NCBI GenBank assembly: GCA_025175895.1
Contig: CM045990.1
Span: 42,776,658 to 42,840,657 of the forward strand
Direction: 5' to 3'
DNA: 64,000 nucleotides
Source: Wurfbainia villosa
Lineage: Eukaryota > Streptophyta > Magnoliopsida > Zingiberales > Zingiberaceae
Positions 32,460 through 42,790 of this stretch are shown one piece after another. The position numbers and the translations under genes are program-made. Numbering within the stretch: the first letter of the stretch is position 1; every line of letters begins with the position of its first letter. Below the pieces are notes generated by a model, which saw nothing but the letters and a program-made list of their open reading frames with translations, searched no databases and had not been told where the DNA came from.

Positions 32460-33733
32460 ACTTTTAGAGCAAATACCACTGCTGCCAACTCAAGGTCATG
32501 AGTGGGGTAATTCTTTTCATAGTCCTTGAGTTGTCTAGATGAATAAGTAATGACTTTACCCTTCTGCATAAGTACTGCTCCGAGTCCCATCTTGGATGCA
32601 CCACTATACAGGTCAAATCCCTCATTACTTTCTAGAAGGGTAAACATTGGAGCACTTGTGAGTCTCCTTTTTAATTCAAGGAAGCTCTTTTCACAATCTT
32701 CGGTCCATTCGAACTTCTTGTTCTTTCTAGTAAGAACCGTCAACGGTGAAGCTATCCTTGAGAAGTTTTACACAAACTTCTGGTAGTACCCTACTAATCC
32801 GAGGAAACTTCTGACTTCACTGGCATTTTTTGGTTGACCCCAATTACTGACCGCTTCTATCTTTGTCGGGTCTACCATAACTCCATCTTTTGAAATAACA
32901 TGTCCCAGAAATGATATTTGATCAAGCCAAAACTCACACTTGGAGAACTTTGCATATAACTGTCTTTACTGAAGGGTCTGTAAGACTGTCTTCAAGTGTT
33001 CGACATGTTCCTCATGGGTTCTCAAGAAGATAAGGATGTAGTCAATGAAGACGACCACAAACTTGTCAAGGAACTCCTTAAATACCCGATTCACCAAGTC
33101 CATAAACATAGCGGGTGCATTTGTCACTTCAAAGGGCATGACCATGAACTCATAATGTCCATACCTCGTTCAGAAGGTTGTTTTCGGTATATCATCCTCT
33201 TTAACTCTTACTTGATGATAACCGAACCACAAGTCAATCTTGGAGAAGACTGTGGCTCCCCTCAATTGATCAAATAAATCCTCTATCCTTGGCAGAGGAT
33301 ATCTGTTCTTGATTGTCACTTGATTCAAGGCTCGGTAGTCTATGCACATCCTTATAGACCCATCTTTCTTTTTCATGAACAACACTGGAGCTCCCCACGG
33401 GGAATGACTAGGGCGGATGAATCCCTTGTCTAATAACTCCCGTAATTGTTCCTGAAGCTCTTTCAATTCAGCTGGAACCATACGATAGGGTGCTTTTGAG
33501 ATTGGGTTGGTACCAGGAATAAGCTCAATCTCAAACTCAACTTCCCTTCTAGGTGCTAGTCCTGGTAGCTCGTCAGGAAATACTTCCGGGTAGTCACATA
33601 CAATTCGGACTTCTTCCAGCTTTTGGCTTCTTTCTTGCTTAGTATCAACTATATGTGCTAAATACTCAGTGCATCCACTAGCTAGCATCTTTTGAGCTTC
33701 CATGGCAGATAAGAACTTCTTAGTCTTCTTCAT
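32423..33733 (-). pseudogene. Tekay-like reverse transcriptase and RNase H (catalytic Asp changed)
   Basis: RT blocks from 33733: FPDELPGLAPRREVEFEI, PYRMVPAELKELQEQL, GFIRPSHSPWGAPVLFMKKK, CIDYRALN, YPLPRIEDLFDQL and SKIDLWFGYHQVRVK. The frame then breaks near 33170. The catalytic F(I/V)DD box reads FIDYILIF (about 33030), so one of the two essential Asp residues is Tyr. RNase H follows (WTEDCEKSFLELKRRL, FDLYSGASKMGLGAVLMQ, YPTHDLELAAVVFALKVWRHYLYG). Its first catalytic Asp appears changed (YSGAS for the usual TDAS). It ends at a deletion junction near 32440. Confidence 0.9.
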
Positions 33734-33981
33734 TGGTTCTCCAATAAACTCAAATTTGACCTCGGTCTCGGGTTAGAATACTACCCTTCGCTTACGTCAC
33801 TCAATAGAAGCACCGTACTTGCTAAGAAAGTCCATTCCAAAGATGACATCATAGTCATGCATATCCAGCAAGATCAGATCACTATAAAGCTCTCTGTCTG
33901 AAATTCTAACCGGTACGACACACAACCAGTGTGTAGATGTCATTATTTCACCAGAAGGTAGGGTCGTTAAAAACTGAGTAT

Positions 33982-34480
33982 CTAAGATATCCGGGTTATA
34001 TATATCCTCTTAGCAAATGCCATAGACATGAAAGAATGGGTTGCCCTAGTATTAAACAGTACGGTAGCATGCTGACTAAGGATAGGTATCTGACTTGTGA
34101 CTATCGTAGAAGCATTTGCTACCTCTTCCTTGGTGAGGGAGAAGATCCGGGCATTAGGTGTAACTGATGGGGCCTCCAATCTTCCTTGGATGATGTGAGG
34201 ACCCTCCAGTGCTCCCTGCATCTGATGTAGCTGAGCTGGTCTACCTCTATACTGAGTAGACTATGGCAGAGGTAGATTGGTCTTGGTGGGGCACTGTTTG
34301 GCGAATTGTCCCTTGACACCATATATATAACACCCGCTCACGCCCTAGCGGCAAACTCCTGGATGCTTCCTCCCACACTTAGAACATGTAGGATACGTAG
34401 GCTGCTTACTGGATGAACCTCCCTTTGCATTATTCCACTATCAGGCTATTATCACTATTTTTTGTTCATCTTCACATACA
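33982..34480 (-). pseudogene. Tekay-like protease and nucleocapsid remnant
   Basis: The retropepsin motif reads VLFNTRATHSFMS, so the catalytic DTG has become NTR and the protease is dead. Upstream (34300-34400 on -) lies a degenerate pair of gag knuckle motifs, one with CYIYGVKGQFAKQC, in which Cys and His ligands are lost. The capsid part of gag is missing. Only about 210 bp separate this remnant from the PBS. Confidence 0.8.
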
Positions 34481-34690
34481 TATCTAGGTATTCTCTATTA
34501 CTTACTGTCTATCATCTTCATATATATATATATATGCAAGCATGTTTAACTCAAAGAGAACATTCTATGTGAGCATGTTTAACTTAAAAGAAACATTCCT
34601 TACTACTCATAAAGTAAATAAAGTAGATAAATACTTGCTTACTTGGAGGCGGCAGGACTGATGCTCGATGTGTGTGTAACGGAAGGGCGA
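34481..34690 (-). other. Tekay-like leader remnant
   Basis: Short AT-rich stretch with a (TA)n run at about 34522-34535 and two copies of GAGCATGTTTAACT... near 34543-34600. Nothing coding. The gag capsid region expected here has been deleted. Confidence 0.5.
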
Positions 34691-34691
34691 A

Positions 34692-34707
34692 ACCCGCTCT
34701 AATACCA
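34692..34707 (-). promoter_or_regulatory. Tekay-like primer binding site
   Basis: On -, the LTR end GTGTTACA is followed by AGA and TGGTATTAGAGCGGG, close to initiator-tRNA-Met complementarity with one C to T change. It defines 34711-37035 as the 5' LTR. Confidence 0.75.
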
Positions 34708-35565
34708 TCTTGTAACACCCCTAGTCTTTCCACTCTCTACTAGGGGAGATGTCACTACTTTACTGTCTTAATCTTAAATTCATGCAATATACTAATGCAA
34801 TATGCTAACAACTAAATGATCATAAGGACCTTGACATCACTTAAACAATAACCATTTCAAGATCTTCACATGACATGTAAGTATTAAGACTAACTCAACA
34901 TGACTCTAGCATTCTTTGGTCTCAACCATAAGCAATCCAGTTGAACTTCAACAATATAAAAAAAACAATTAAAACTTAAAATCTAGTTTAGACATCTGCA
35001 CTTAGGATCTTTTAATTCCACTATTCCGTCACCACACACTCCAAGCACTTCATCCGCTATGCCACCTCACTGAAGCTTTTCTTTACCTTTATCTGTAGTA
35101 TAATTAAACGCAAACTGTAAGCAATAACGCTTAGTAAGTACTTTCTATGCTCACAAAAATATGCAATGTATGAAATCATGCAACTAGTTCTCTTACCCTT
35201 GATACATTGATACACATGTAAACATAACTGGAAATCATAATTCTGAATACATGTCTCTTGTATAAAACCATGCTCTTAAGTATTTTAAGACTTGTAAACA
35301 GTGTATCTGAACTGGAATGATTAACTTTAAAAACTTTTACTTGTACTTATACTGATACTTCAAATTAATAATCATTCTGAATATGGGCCCGACATAGTAC
35401 CAATGCGCGCTTTCCTAATAGGCCGGGGTAGCCAACCACCGAACCTACTAGGGTAACTGAAACTGAGGGCCTTAGCCCATGGGCAAAACTGATGCCCGGT
35501 ATATGCCCTGTCAAAAGTAAAATACTTCCTTTATACTTATATTATTATATATACTGAAAAAATGC

Positions 35566-35692
35566 TCTTAATCCCCTAAATCACGAATGGGGAGCACGAT
35601 AAAGATCATTATGCTCTTGACCCCCAAAATTGAAATGGGGAGCATACTGAAGATCGTTGTGCTCCTAATCCCCAATTCGAACGGGGAGCATC
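35566..35692. repeat. Three-unit CCCC...GGGGAGCA hairpin repeat (Tekay-like 5' LTR)
   Basis: Same array as 29866-29998: three units of about 50 bp with self-complementary CCCC and GGGG arms. It lies downstream of the OTU fragment in the transcribed direction. Confidence 0.65.
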
Positions 35693-35945
35693 TTTAAATT
35701 TTCTTTATAAAGGAAATATTTTTACATCTTACTCTACATCATGCATATAATTGTAAGCTACAACTCATCTACAACATGCATGATCATAAATCACATTCTT
35801 ATCATGGATCTAAACCTGATACTAAATCAAACATGACATAACGGGTAAAAATCATGTAACTAAAAACACCATGTAACTAGAAATAACATGCACATAAAAA
35901 CATATTAATGACATACGATAACTACTTATACTGTAGGTGAGCAAT

Positions 35946-36540
35946 ACTTACCTCCTACGCTTTTTCACCAATTTATACCTTTAGATTTCGTAAAGAGAAG
36001 ACCTCCTACGTGTTCCTTTACTTTATCGTGATCCTTTCTAGAAATATGAGCATCTACCTTAATAATTATTAGCCTAGCAGGTCCTTCACAAGAATCTTCT
36101 TTTAGTCGAACACTGTTATAATGCTCGCTATCATGGTAGCACTCGATGAATACAAATATTTCTCCTTGTAACAAGAGAAGCTGCTTGAAGTTCCATATTG
36201 CCTGCCCATGTTCAATCCTTCTCCATTGTCCGACAGTACTCATCAAATGGAACCTCATCTTCAATAAGGGCTTAAAGTCTTCATGATGATCCATTATATA
36301 TTTAACCACCATTTCATGATATTTTTGGTGTTCATCTTCATTACCATGAAGCTGATCGGCTAGGGCCCTAAAGAAACAGTTTCCATCTGCTGTAACTTCG
36401 ACTATTTTTAATCCCAATGCATCAAGTTGAACGCGAAGTTCTTCTATATCAGTTTGTTTGTCATGTTTCTTCATACCGTCGCGGTGCCTTCTGGGCTTGG
36501 CTTCTTGTTCGTGGTATATTTGTTCTTCGGCTGCACCATT
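35946..36540 (-). pseudogene. Captured OTU-family deubiquitinase fragment (5' LTR copy, 169-codon frame)
   Basis: The frame starts ATG at 36474 and reads KKHDKQTDIEELRVQLDALG and VTADGNCFFRALADQLHGNE (OTU Cys box). One T is missing after EDFKP relative to the 3' LTR copy. The middle third is therefore out of frame (LLKMRFHLMSTVG...), but the same shift brings YHDSEHYNSVRLKEDSCEGP back into frame. One 169-codon ORF thus spans both the Cys and the His blocks. Upstream, ATGGTGCAGCCGAAG opens a Lys-rich stretch (MVQPKNKYTTNKKPSPEG) in another frame, which may be the true N-terminus. Twelve bases after the stop lies GAG|GTAAGT. An active enzyme is unlikely with the middle scrambled and a segment missing. 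Confidence 0.85.
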
Positions 36541-36554
36541 ATGCGATGTGCACG

Positions 36555-36558
<4 letters not shown>

Positions 36559-36611
<53 letters not shown>
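36559..36611 (+). repeat. (GA)n microsatellite (5' LTR copy)
   Basis: About 26 GA units, nearly the same length as in the 3' LTR (30864-30917). It lies immediately upstream (on -) of the OTU start region. Confidence 0.95.
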
Positions 36612-36612
<1 letters not shown>

Positions 36613-36745
36613 TGCTGAATGCTTGCTGAGGGCGAAGGGAGGCGCTTGGAGAGAAGAGAGAGAGAGAGGCGGCTGGAAAAAATGAAACGAGAGGGAGAGA
36701 GAGAGGCGGCTGAAAAAATGAGAGGGAGAGAGAGAAAAACAAAAA

Positions 36746-36756
36746 CTATATATAAA
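36746..36756 (-). promoter_or_regulatory. TATA-like box upstream of OTU fragment (5' LTR)
   Basis: TTTATATATAG on -, preceded by AAACCCTA and followed by a CT-rich leader of about 200 bp before the OTU start. If used, the OTU frame would be the first ORF on the element's RNA. Confidence 0.55.
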
Positions 36757-36862
36757 GTAGGGTTTCTATAATTTAATTACCCCTTTAAAAGCTTAGCTAA
36801 ATTAACCAACTTCTCCCCTTTTTCTCGCCTATAGATATATTCTGTTATACCCTATTCATTGG

Positions 36863-36975
36863 TAATCTTATGACTTAGTGGTAGGAAGTCTATTCCCCCA
36901 AACTAACGGTTCATGGTTCGAGCCTCGGCTAACGAACCATTTATTCGAATTTTTTTTCTTCCTATTCTTATTTAT
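36863..36975 (+). ncRNA. tRNA-like (SINE-type) A-box/B-box segment, 5' LTR copy
   Basis: TGACTTAGTGG (36871-36881) and GGTTCGAGCC (36915-36924) in the order and spacing of Pol III internal promoters, followed by T-runs near 36950. The same segment lies in the 3' LTR. It is antisense to the element. Confidence 0.45.
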
Positions 36976-37040
36976 ATACTTTTTTTTTCTAAATAAATAA
37001 ATAAAAGTATAGGAACTAAAATTTAGGCTGTTACAGCCGT

Positions 37041-38071
37041 ATCCAGAGCATACCCTCAGAACAAATCTAGCAACTTATAATAACTCATCATCGATCTAAC
37101 CATCTCCATAAGAGACCTATTCCTTCGCTCCGCTACACCATTCTGCTGGGGTGTGCTAGGTGCAGACAATTGGGATTGAATCCCAACCTCTGATAAGTAA
37201 TTTCTAAACTCTTCCAAGAGGTACTCACCACCACGATCAGATCGTAGTGTCTTGATACTTTTACCTTGACGTTTCTCCACATCAGCCTTGAAATCTTTGA
37301 ACCTGTCAAAGCATTCAGACTTACGGCACATCAAGTAAATGTATCCATATCTTGAATAATCGTCTATAAAAGAGACGAAGTATTCAAAACCACCTCTATC
37401 CTGGATAGACATAGGACCACACAAATCAGAATAAACCAATTCCAACACATCTTTGGCTCTATACCCCTTGGCCTTAAAAGGCCTCTTGGTCATTTTACCT
37501 TCCAAGCAAGATTCGCAGGTTGAGAAATCTTCCACCACTAATGAACCCAGAGGTCCATCATCTATCAACCTTTGAATTCTACTTAGGTTAATATGACATA
37601 ATCTTAGATGACAAAGATATGTTTGTTTCATTTTCGAAGGTTCTTTTCTCTTATTAGAATTAGAAGATGAGTTATTTACTTCTATTTGTATCGTTGGAGC
37701 TTTTGGTTCAAGTGTATATAAATTTCCTATCAATGCACCAAAATAGATAATATCTCTATTCCTTTTTATAACAATTCTGTCATTAAAAGAAATAGAATAT
37801 CGATCCAAAAACAATTTAAAAACAGAAATCAAATTCTTTCTAAACAAAGGTACATAAAGGAAATTTTCAGAACCAAAATTTTATTCCTCTCAAAAGATAA
37901 ATAAACATCTCCCACTGCAACAGCCGCCACCTTCGTAGCATCGCCCAAGTAAATGGTAATCTCCCCCTCAGCTAGTCGTCTGGTTTGCTGGAACCCCTGC
38001 AAAGTATTGCAGACATGATCAGTGGCTCCATATCTACACACCAGGTGCCGGTAGATAACACCGCTAAACAT
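37041..38071 (-). pseudogene. E1 integrase N-terminal and core region, protease remnant
   Basis: An open frame (37847 to 37056) gives HLRLCHINLSRIQRL...CESCLEGK, where both His and both Cys of the zinc domain are present. It continues with VYSDLCGPMS, FIDDYSRYGY, LRSDRGGEY and NGVAERRNR, with the D and E exactly 35 residues apart. Upstream the frame breaks. The protease reads CVDMEPL in place of CVDTGATD because two bases are missing near 38028, so the active site is destroyed. The left end is cut by the Tekay-like element. Confidence 0.9.
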
Positions 38072-38893
38072 GTTTCAACAACTAGACTAAAAGATATACC
38101 TTTGTTCTGCTTCCGGTTGGGGCAGTCCTTCTTCCAATGTCCAGTCTACTTGCAAGTGAAGCACTTGCCTTTCGGCTTCTTCACTCCTCCCTGAGATCCT
38201 CCCACCACCTTTGTCCCACCTTGTTTCTTCTTCTTCTTGCCTTTCGGCTTAGAAGTAGAAACCTTTTGGGGAACCAAGGCCTGCGCCTGAGCACTCTAAC
38301 GAAAAAAGCCCCTCTGCCGCCTGGAGTTCTGTCAGAAGCTCTGCCAACGAATACAACCTCTTGTTCATATTGTAATTTAGGCGAAACTGCTCAAAACTCC
38401 TAGGTAGAGACTGGAGAATGATATCGACCTAGGTTTCCCCATCGATCTCAACTCCAAGGACTTCCAGCTCATTCAAATGAGCCATCATCTTGAGAACATG
38501 ATCCCTCATGGGTGTTCCCTCGATCATGGTGGTCGTCATCAAGTTCCTCATGGCTTCTTGCCTAGCAGCCCGATTCTGGTATCTAAAAAGCTCCTTGAGA
38601 TTGAGCATTATGTCATAAGCAGTGGGCATGACTTGATGCTGATGTTGCAATACATTTGACATAGAAACTAAAATGTAACACCGTGCCATCTCATCATCCT
38701 TTATCCACTTCTTATAACTCTCCTTCTCCTTTTCCCTAGAATCATCCGTAGGCATAGGAGGACACTCTTCGAAGAGTACATACTTGTACTCCTCAGCAGT
38801 CAAGACAATATCAAGATTCCTTTTCCAATCAACATAATTAGGTCTAGTAAGTTTATTCTCTTTTAGTATCACAGCAAACGGGTTGAAAGTCAT
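38072..38893 (-). pseudogene. E1 gag (stop at codon 155, stop in zinc knuckle)
   Basis: Starts ATGACTTTCAACCC at 38893: MTFNPFAVILKENKLTRPNY, VDWKRNLDIVLTAEEYKYVL and a UBN2-type core to VEIDGET. A TAG follows, and the same frame then continues VDIILQSLPRSFEQFRLNY. The Lys-rich region precedes CFTCK-TAG-TGHWKKDC, a CCHC knuckle with CAG turned to TAG. The following leader (38894-39250) is noncoding. Confidence 0.88.
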
Positions 38894-39250
38894 TTTTGAA
38901 AAACCTAAGAATCACATAAATCAAAACATTAGATTTCAAAAAATTATTGATTCCACAAACAATAAAATTGTAAAATCAACCAACACCTCAAAACACTGAG
39001 AATATCGTATGCCACGATCGTGTGGACGTATACAAATTTTACATTTGTAAGAGAAGGTTTTACCTATTAATTTTACTATCTTGTCAACCTAACTTTTTGA
39101 CAAATAAAATTAATAGTTGGTTCCTCTTCGGCCCTACAAATAAAAGCAGTGACTCCGATGGGGAGGATACTTCTATTTGCATCTAACTATGCACCATTAC
39201 TTGGTACCAAGGCAATTATCTCGAGTTATGTGCCTTCTGATGGGGAAGTA
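38894..39250 (-). other. E1 leader, gag-proximal part
   Basis: No gene. The sequence between gag and the E2 insertion matches the E2 leader (51445-51801) and the E3 leader. It ends with AAGTA (39246-39250), the left TSD of E2. Confidence 0.75.
39246..39250. repeat. E2 target-site duplication, left copy (AAGTA)
   Basis: AAGTA before TGAAGGTTTTGC; the right copy lies at 54471-54475. The undisturbed site GGGAAGTACACACGC is present in E2's own leader at about 51794-51808. A duplicated copy sits at 45502-45506. Confidence 0.9.
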
Positions 39251-41231
39251 TGAAGGTTTTGCAGAACCGAAGCTCTGATACCACTTGAAGGTAAAAAACT
39301 TCGTTTCCTACTTCAACTCAGTTGCTTGTTCATGGCAATCCCGTCTACGTCCCCGGATAAAAAAAATATATCCCTGACAAAGATGGATTACCCAAGCAAC
39401 CGTTCCATCGTCATACTATTCGATTAGAGTGGTCACTTGAACAAACTTGTTGTTCAAGCAACCTACCTCTATTCTTCGAATAGCCGTAGAATAGACGATG
39501 TACGGATCGCCTATTTTTGTGTTTGTATTCAGGGTCCAAGTAAATTAGCCACATAACAAAAACATACAACATACAAAGAAATAAAAGGAAAGTAAAAGAA
39601 GATTTATACCTCTTGTTTACCTCAAGGTCTTCTATCGTATGTCATATCCTCCTCTTGGACGTTGTGTGGGCAACGATCCTCCAAGAGATGAAGCCTCGTA
39701 GATCACGATCTTCCTTTCCTTGCTCGCTCCGAACAAGAGGAAGTATAAAAATGAAACTCTCCTCCTATCTAGGACCGACCATCAAGCTCCAAGCTTGATG
39801 CTTTCCGCCGGCCCAAAGAGAGGTGTAAGGAGTGGGCGCCGGCCAAGAGCTCCAAGGAACAACCCTAACCCTTGTTTCCACCGGCCAAGGAGAAGAGGAA
39901 GAGAGTTGGGACGCTGGCCAAGGATGAGAGGAAGAAGGGAGGCGCTGGCCAAAACCCTAGGAAGGAGAGAAAGCCTTGCCGCCCAAGGAGGAGAGGAAAC
40001 CCTAGCCGCCCAATGCCTCTCCAAGCCCTAGCCGCCCAAAACCCTAATCTCTCTTCAATTGTTTGCCGCCCACCCCTTATGCCTCCTTTTATAGAGCTAG
40101 GCTTAAGTCTTCTTTTAATCTCCACCGTCGGTTCTAGAAATTTAATCTCAACTGTCGGATCTAGAGATTTAATCTCAATCGTCAGACTTAGAGATTTAAT
40201 CTCCACCGTCAGATCTAAAGATTTAATCTCCACCATCGGATCTAGTGATTTAATCTCCACCGTCGGATCTAGAGATTTATTCTCCACCATCTGATCTAGA
40301 GTTCCATTCTCCACCATCGGATCTAGGCTTCATGAGGGTTTTAGTAGGCTATAATAGGGAACATGAGGAGGAGTTGGATCTTGGCCACCCAATGGATCAA
40401 GCCCACATAAAGTCCGATCCATTAATGATAATCCATTCCACTAGAGAATTATTATTGATCTACCTCACCAACCCCCATAAGTTAATATGGGCTCCATATA
40501 TTATTTGTACATATATCTCCCCGTGTTTAAGATCTTGAATGTTCGTCGATTAATTAATTTACTGACAATTAATTAATCAACATCTAACTCCATGAGTAGT
40601 ACCATTCAACCTTATCATCATGTCGGACCAAGTCCACCTGCAGACTTTACATGATGAACCTTATGAGCTCCTCAAGGGGACATCATCATCCTAATATATA
40701 GGACACGATTTCCTCCTATAATCAACGACACACCATATAAATAATATCACTTCCCAACTCACCGAGCCTATCGATTTACTCTATAAATCTCGCCCATTGG
40801 TAAATCAAAGAAATGAATACTAATTATATGTGTCCGTTATTATATCGGGATTAAAAGCATGTACAATATAATATCTAAGGTCCGATTCAATTATGTAGTC
40901 AGCAATAAATCGAATCACCTCTAAGTCGGTCCTGCTCAACACACACAAGGTGTACTAGTGTAATTCAATGGTCAAGACAAACCAATACCAAATCACACTA
41001 CAACCATGCCAATAGTTTATCCAAAACCATCTCAGTTGTGAGCCTATACTTATACTTTACAAGGAACTGATAACATGATCTCCCGTGTGACACTACACAC
41101 CATGTTATCTACAATGTAATGTATTAGACAAAATGCATAACCATAAATATACAAAACAATGATCATGTGATTCTTATTTCAAAATAAAGATGTTCATACA
41201 AAAGATAGACTTTTTAGTATACATCCCAAAT
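39251..41231 (-). repeat. E2 3' LTR, first copy (1981 bp)
   Basis: On + it begins TGAAGGTTTTGCAG and ends CATCCCAAAT. The terminal CA is mutated to AT, also in the copy at 45507-47487. It includes an internal GCTCTGATACCA (PBS complement) at about 39272-39283, which the E1 LTRs lack. The minisatellite is at 40113-40327 and a TATA-like box (on -) at 40087-40094. Confidence 0.88.
40113..40327 (-). repeat. 27-bp LTR minisatellite, E2 3' LTR
   Basis: About eight units of the TTTAATCTCCACCGTCGGATCTAGAGA type, against about six in E1's 3' LTR. The same array recurs at 46369-46583 (E2 copy 2), 53353-53567 (E2 5' LTR), 55984-56117 (E1 5' LTR, about five units) and 58348-58534 (E3, reversed). Confidence 0.85.
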
Positions 41232-42790
41232 ATCTCCCACTTATACTAAAAGATTATCTTTGTCCTCAAACCATATTACATCGGTTATTCCCTCACATGC
41301 CTATCAAAGCTCTCATGGAAGGGCCTTAGTGAAAGGATCTGCCTGGTTATCCTCCGATGCAATCTTGGCCACAACAACTTCTCCTCTCTTTACGATTTCT
41401 CGTATCAGGTGGTACTTGCGCTCTATGTGTTTACTAGCCTTATGGGCTCGTGGTTCCTTCGAGTTTACAATTGCACCACTCTTATCACAATAAATTGTGA
41501 TAGTTACAGGGCAAACCGGGAATCACATCCAAGTCCATCAAGAAGTTCCTGAGTCACACAGCTTCTTTGGCTGCCTCAGAGGCTGCCACATACTCAGCTT
41601 CCATGGTGGAGTCCGCCACGCATTTCTTTTTGACACTCCTCCATACAATGGCTCCACCTCCCAAAGTAAACACAAAACCTGAGGTAGACTTACTATTGTC
41701 CCTGTCTGATTGGAAGTCAGAATCTGTGTAATCCACAGGGAGTAATTTGTCTGCCTGGTAAACTAGCATATAATCCCTAGTCCTTCTTAGGTACTTCAAT
41801 ATATGTTTTACCGCAGTCCAATGTCCCTTTCCTGGATTACTCTGATATCTGCTAACCATGTCGATGGCAAAGCAGATATCCGATCTCATACATAGCATAG
41901 CATACATGAGCCTTCCTACTGTCGAAGCATAAGGAACCGCCTTCATCTCCTCTATCTCCTCAGATGTTCTAGGACACATCTCCTTAGATAAAGGAACTCC
42001 ATGCCTGAACGGTAGAAAACTTTATTAGAGTTCTGCATGCTAAAATAATCCATAATGGTGTCTATGTATGAAGCTTGAGATAAGCACAACATCCTTTTCC
42101 TGCGATCCCTTATAACCTTGATCCCAAGGATGTGTCCCACTTCTCCCAAGTCCTTCATATCAAACTATTTAGACAACCATACCCTTACATCCGATAACAC
42201 CTTGACATTGTTGCCAATTAAAAAAATGTCATCTACGTATAGTACAAGAAATACCACTACATTTCCGTCACATCTCTTGTATACACAAGACTCATTCGAA
42301 CTTTGAATAAATCCATAAGACTAGATTACCTCATCAAAATGGATGTTCCAAGATCTCGAAGCTCGCTTCAATCCATAAATGGATCGATTAAGCTTGCACA
42401 CAAGATGCTCTTTGCCCTTTGCAATGAATCCTTCTGGTTGCTTCACATAGATGTTTTCCTCAAGACTTCTATTAAGGAAAGTTGTCTTGACATCCATCTG
42501 TCATACCTCATAATCCATATAGCAGCAATACATAAGAGAATCCGGATATACTTAAGCATGGCTACCGGAGAAAAGGTCTCCTCATAATCGATACCCTCTT
42601 TCTGAGTATACCCCTTCGCAACAAGCCTTGCTTTGAAGGTCTCAACCTTCCCGTCTATTCCTTTCTTTATTTTGTAGATCCACTTGCATCAAATGGTTTT
42701 TACACCATTGGGTGGTTCTACTAGCTCCAAGACCTGATTTGAATCCATAGATTCAATCTCAGCATTCATCGCACTTCGCCAAGATACCAC
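41232..42790 (-). pseudogene. E2 hybrid copy: RNase H and reverse transcriptase (broken)
   Basis: Homologous to 25403-26912. RNase H blocks VADSTMEAEYVAAS and SDRDNSKSTSG, the connection GRLMYAMLCMRSDI, and an RT with YVDD changed to YVDDIFLIG are visible, but several frameshifts split it (near 41490, 42020, 42310 and 42520). It differs from the complete E2 copy more than the right-hand part of this unit does. Confidence 0.8.

Larger units (their letters stand above)
27471..37035 (-). mobile_element. Tekay-like Ty3/gypsy chromovirus with an OTU fragment in its LTRs
   Basis: LTRs at 27471-31351 (enlarged by a solo SIRE LTR) and 34711-37035, with ends TGTAACA...TGTTACA. PBS lies at 34707-34692 on -. 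The order on - is gag remnant, protease, RT, RNase H, integrase and chromodomain-like tail, the Ty3/gypsy order. The integrase tail (RVMRFGKKGKLSPSYVGPY, VFHVSMLKKHV, then the RPIQIIDRTVRKLRN frame) fits the Tekay/Del chromoviruses. Gag is largely missing and catalytic residues are changed, so it is not autonomous. Confidence 0.9.
34711..37035 (-). repeat. Tekay-like 5' LTR (2325 bp)
   Basis: On + it begins TGTAACACCCC and ends GGCTGTTACA. Reading on -: tRNA-like segment (antisense), TATA-like box (36746-36756), CT-rich leader, (CT)n, OTU fragment, splice-donor-like site (35951-35946), hairpin repeat (35692-35566) and the LTR end. The OTU piece takes up about a quarter of the LTR. Confidence 0.92.

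Noticed and set aside
36863..36975. A functional tRNA gene
   Set aside because: A and B boxes are visible but I could not build acceptor and anticodon stems. Kept only as a tRNA-like or SINE-type segment.
39782..40317. Paired + and - ORFs of 80-150 codons in E2 LTRs, present in all copies
   Set aside because: They are GC-rich LTR sequence (CCGCCGGCC/AAGGAGAGG) open in several frames. They recur simply because the LTR recurs and show no protein family features.
40113..40327. Regular short repeats as a CRISPR array
   Set aside because: The units are contiguous with no unique spacers, and this is plant nuclear DNA with retrotransposons. It is a minisatellite.
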